Shown: piece after piece, positions 62,863 to 64,000 of the stretch
Position numbering within the stretch: the first letter of the stretch is position 1
Layout of the letters: every line of letters begins with the position of its first letter
NCBI RefSeq assembly: GCF_028372415.1
Contig: NC_092877.1
Coordinates: 254,075,010 to 254,139,009 of the forward strand
Length of the DNA: 64,000 bases
Direction of reading: 5' to 3'
From: Notamacropus eugenii
Lineage: Eukaryota > Chordata > Mammalia > Diprotodontia > Macropodidae
Made by a program: the position numbers and the translations under genes
The notes under the pieces: model-generated
What the model saw: the letters and a program-made list of their open reading frames with translations, nothing else
What the model was told of the DNA's origin: nothing
Databases searched by the model: none

Positions 62863-64000
62863 TAAGGATTCAATTCTTGGAGAGTTACCCATTTCCTTTC
62901 TGTGAAGGTCTTTAGAATATTAGTCCCTTGTATCCTACCAATCCTATTTCTCAATCTTTAAAAATTGTTTTCTCCTAAAATGGATGGTACTCATCAGACT
63001 GTCCTTGCCTTTGCTTTCCTCTCTCACAAACCCTATTCTGGAATGATTACTTGCTCAGAAATAGTCATGTTTGCTTTAGCAGTCAGTTTTTCATTTTTAC
63101 TCAAAACTAGGTTCAGAATTGTACTTTCTTTTTTTACTTCTGCCTCTTTAAGGACAAAATTATCATTAAGGCAATTACACATTTCTCAGCTTCTCTGTTT
63201 TTGGCACAGAGGTATAGCAGATGTCTGGATAGCTGAACTGTCCCATAACTACTCTATTACATCTCTGTGCCAAGTTTGTATTTTACTCTCTGAATATCTG
63301 AAATGTGAATTTCTTGAATAAATGAATGAAAAAAATTACTATTGCAATGTAGCCACAAGAATTGTGAATAAAAAGTAGAAAAGTAAGATAGCCATTATCT
63401 TCAATTAATTTATGTTCTAATTTGAGAGACATTGCATACCAAAAATTTCAGCTATAAGTCACATGGAAAAGTTCCATAGCTTTCAGGGCACAACAGCAAA
63501 GTAAATGCAATTTCACTCCCAAGTATTCCTTCTGTTCATATCATAGTTTATATACATACATACATACATATATGTATATATATACATAAATGATATGCAC
63601 ACATGCAAACATACCTATTTAGTTATATGACATATTTTGCTTGCTTACTTTTCCGCTCTATGATGATGCTAAACTAAATTCCTGAATTCCTCAAGGGTAT
63701 ATATTGTTAGTACATGTTTGTATTTTACCACTTATCTATTCTCCCCCGTTACTTTTTAGTAGCATATACTACCTCAGTACCATTATTAAACACTATTGAT
63801 CCTCCTAAGTAGCTATTTTCTTCCAATATATGTCTTTATCTTTTGTATTCCTTACCTTTAGTTTGGGCTGGGAATGTTGAATTTCTTAATAAGGCTTTCT
63901 GGGTTTCCCTGGTGTTTACCAGGGAAATTCTCTTTTAAATTCTCTTATAAATCATCAGAAGTCTATTCCAGAAATGTGTCCTAGGACGAAAACACAATTT
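62863..64000. other. Unassigned stretch
   Basis: No gene recognised. The 118-codon + frame at 62965-63321 is the longest here. It has hydrophobic segments but no start context, domain or homologue I can name. A TA/CATA microsatellite lies at about 63545-63600. Confidence 0.4.

Noticed and set aside
62965-63321. 118-codon + strand frame with hydrophobic stretches
   Set aside because: No recognisable family, no promoter or splice evidence. A frame of this length is expected by chance in 64 kb.

Overview
This is an AT-rich vertebrate intergenic or intronic window that looks metatherian (marsupial). The basis is the repeat content: marsupial-type L1 with its characteristic ORF2 C-terminal and 3' UTR sequences, short ORF1-only L1 derivatives (half-L1, HAL1-like), tRNA-derived SINEs with the marsupial 'ggtggcgcagtgga...gagttcaaat' layout, an RTE-type LINE and SINEs derived from it, and old MIR/THER1, L2 and CR1/L3 fragments. 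The species cannot be fixed from the sequence. I see no intact protein-coding gene. Open frames are short and nearly all fall inside repeats or microsatellites.

Layout. 0-8.7 kb is a nested LINE block: the 3' half of a + strand HAL1-like copy, a + strand L1 ORF2 piece, then a - strand L1 split by a complete - strand HAL1-like copy with a target-site duplication (TSD). 8.7-16.2 kb is repeat-poor, with a few SINEs and one RTE 3' fragment. 16.2-17.4 kb holds a long TG/TA microsatellite and a CpG-rich solo retroviral LTR with TG...CA ends and a perfect 6-bp TSD. 17.8-23.6 kb is a second nested block: SINE, - strand L1, and a - strand L1/HAL1 copy interrupted by a full-length + strand HAL1 with a 16-bp TSD. 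24-30 kb is mostly unassigned, with an L1 3' end and old L2/MIR pieces. 30-32.5 kb holds LINE 3' ends and a SINE.

32.9-35.0 kb carries a processed pseudogene of LSM14B on the - strand, followed by a dispersed LTR-like repeat that recurs at 55.15-55.56 kb, and an L1 5' UTR. 36.6-45 kb has CR1/L3, several MIR-type SINEs and long unassigned stretches. 45-54.5 kb is a third LINE block: a - strand L1 carrying a SINE, a (TTTC)n array at the tail of a - strand HAL1, an older - strand L1, and a + strand ORF1/G-rich piece joined to an L1 whose reverse transcriptase is missing. 55.6-57.8 kb is mostly single-copy-looking and contains a 76-bp candidate exon on the - strand with good splice sites. 57.8-61.15 kb is a degenerate, near-full-length RTE-type LINE. 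61.2-64 kb contains an L1 3' end, a SINE and a probable 7SL (SRP) RNA pseudogene.

The genes do not form a pathway. The window records successive retrotransposition: L1 machinery also mobilised HAL1 elements, SINEs, an LSM14B mRNA and 7SL RNA. All family assignments are from memory of consensus sequences. No search was run.
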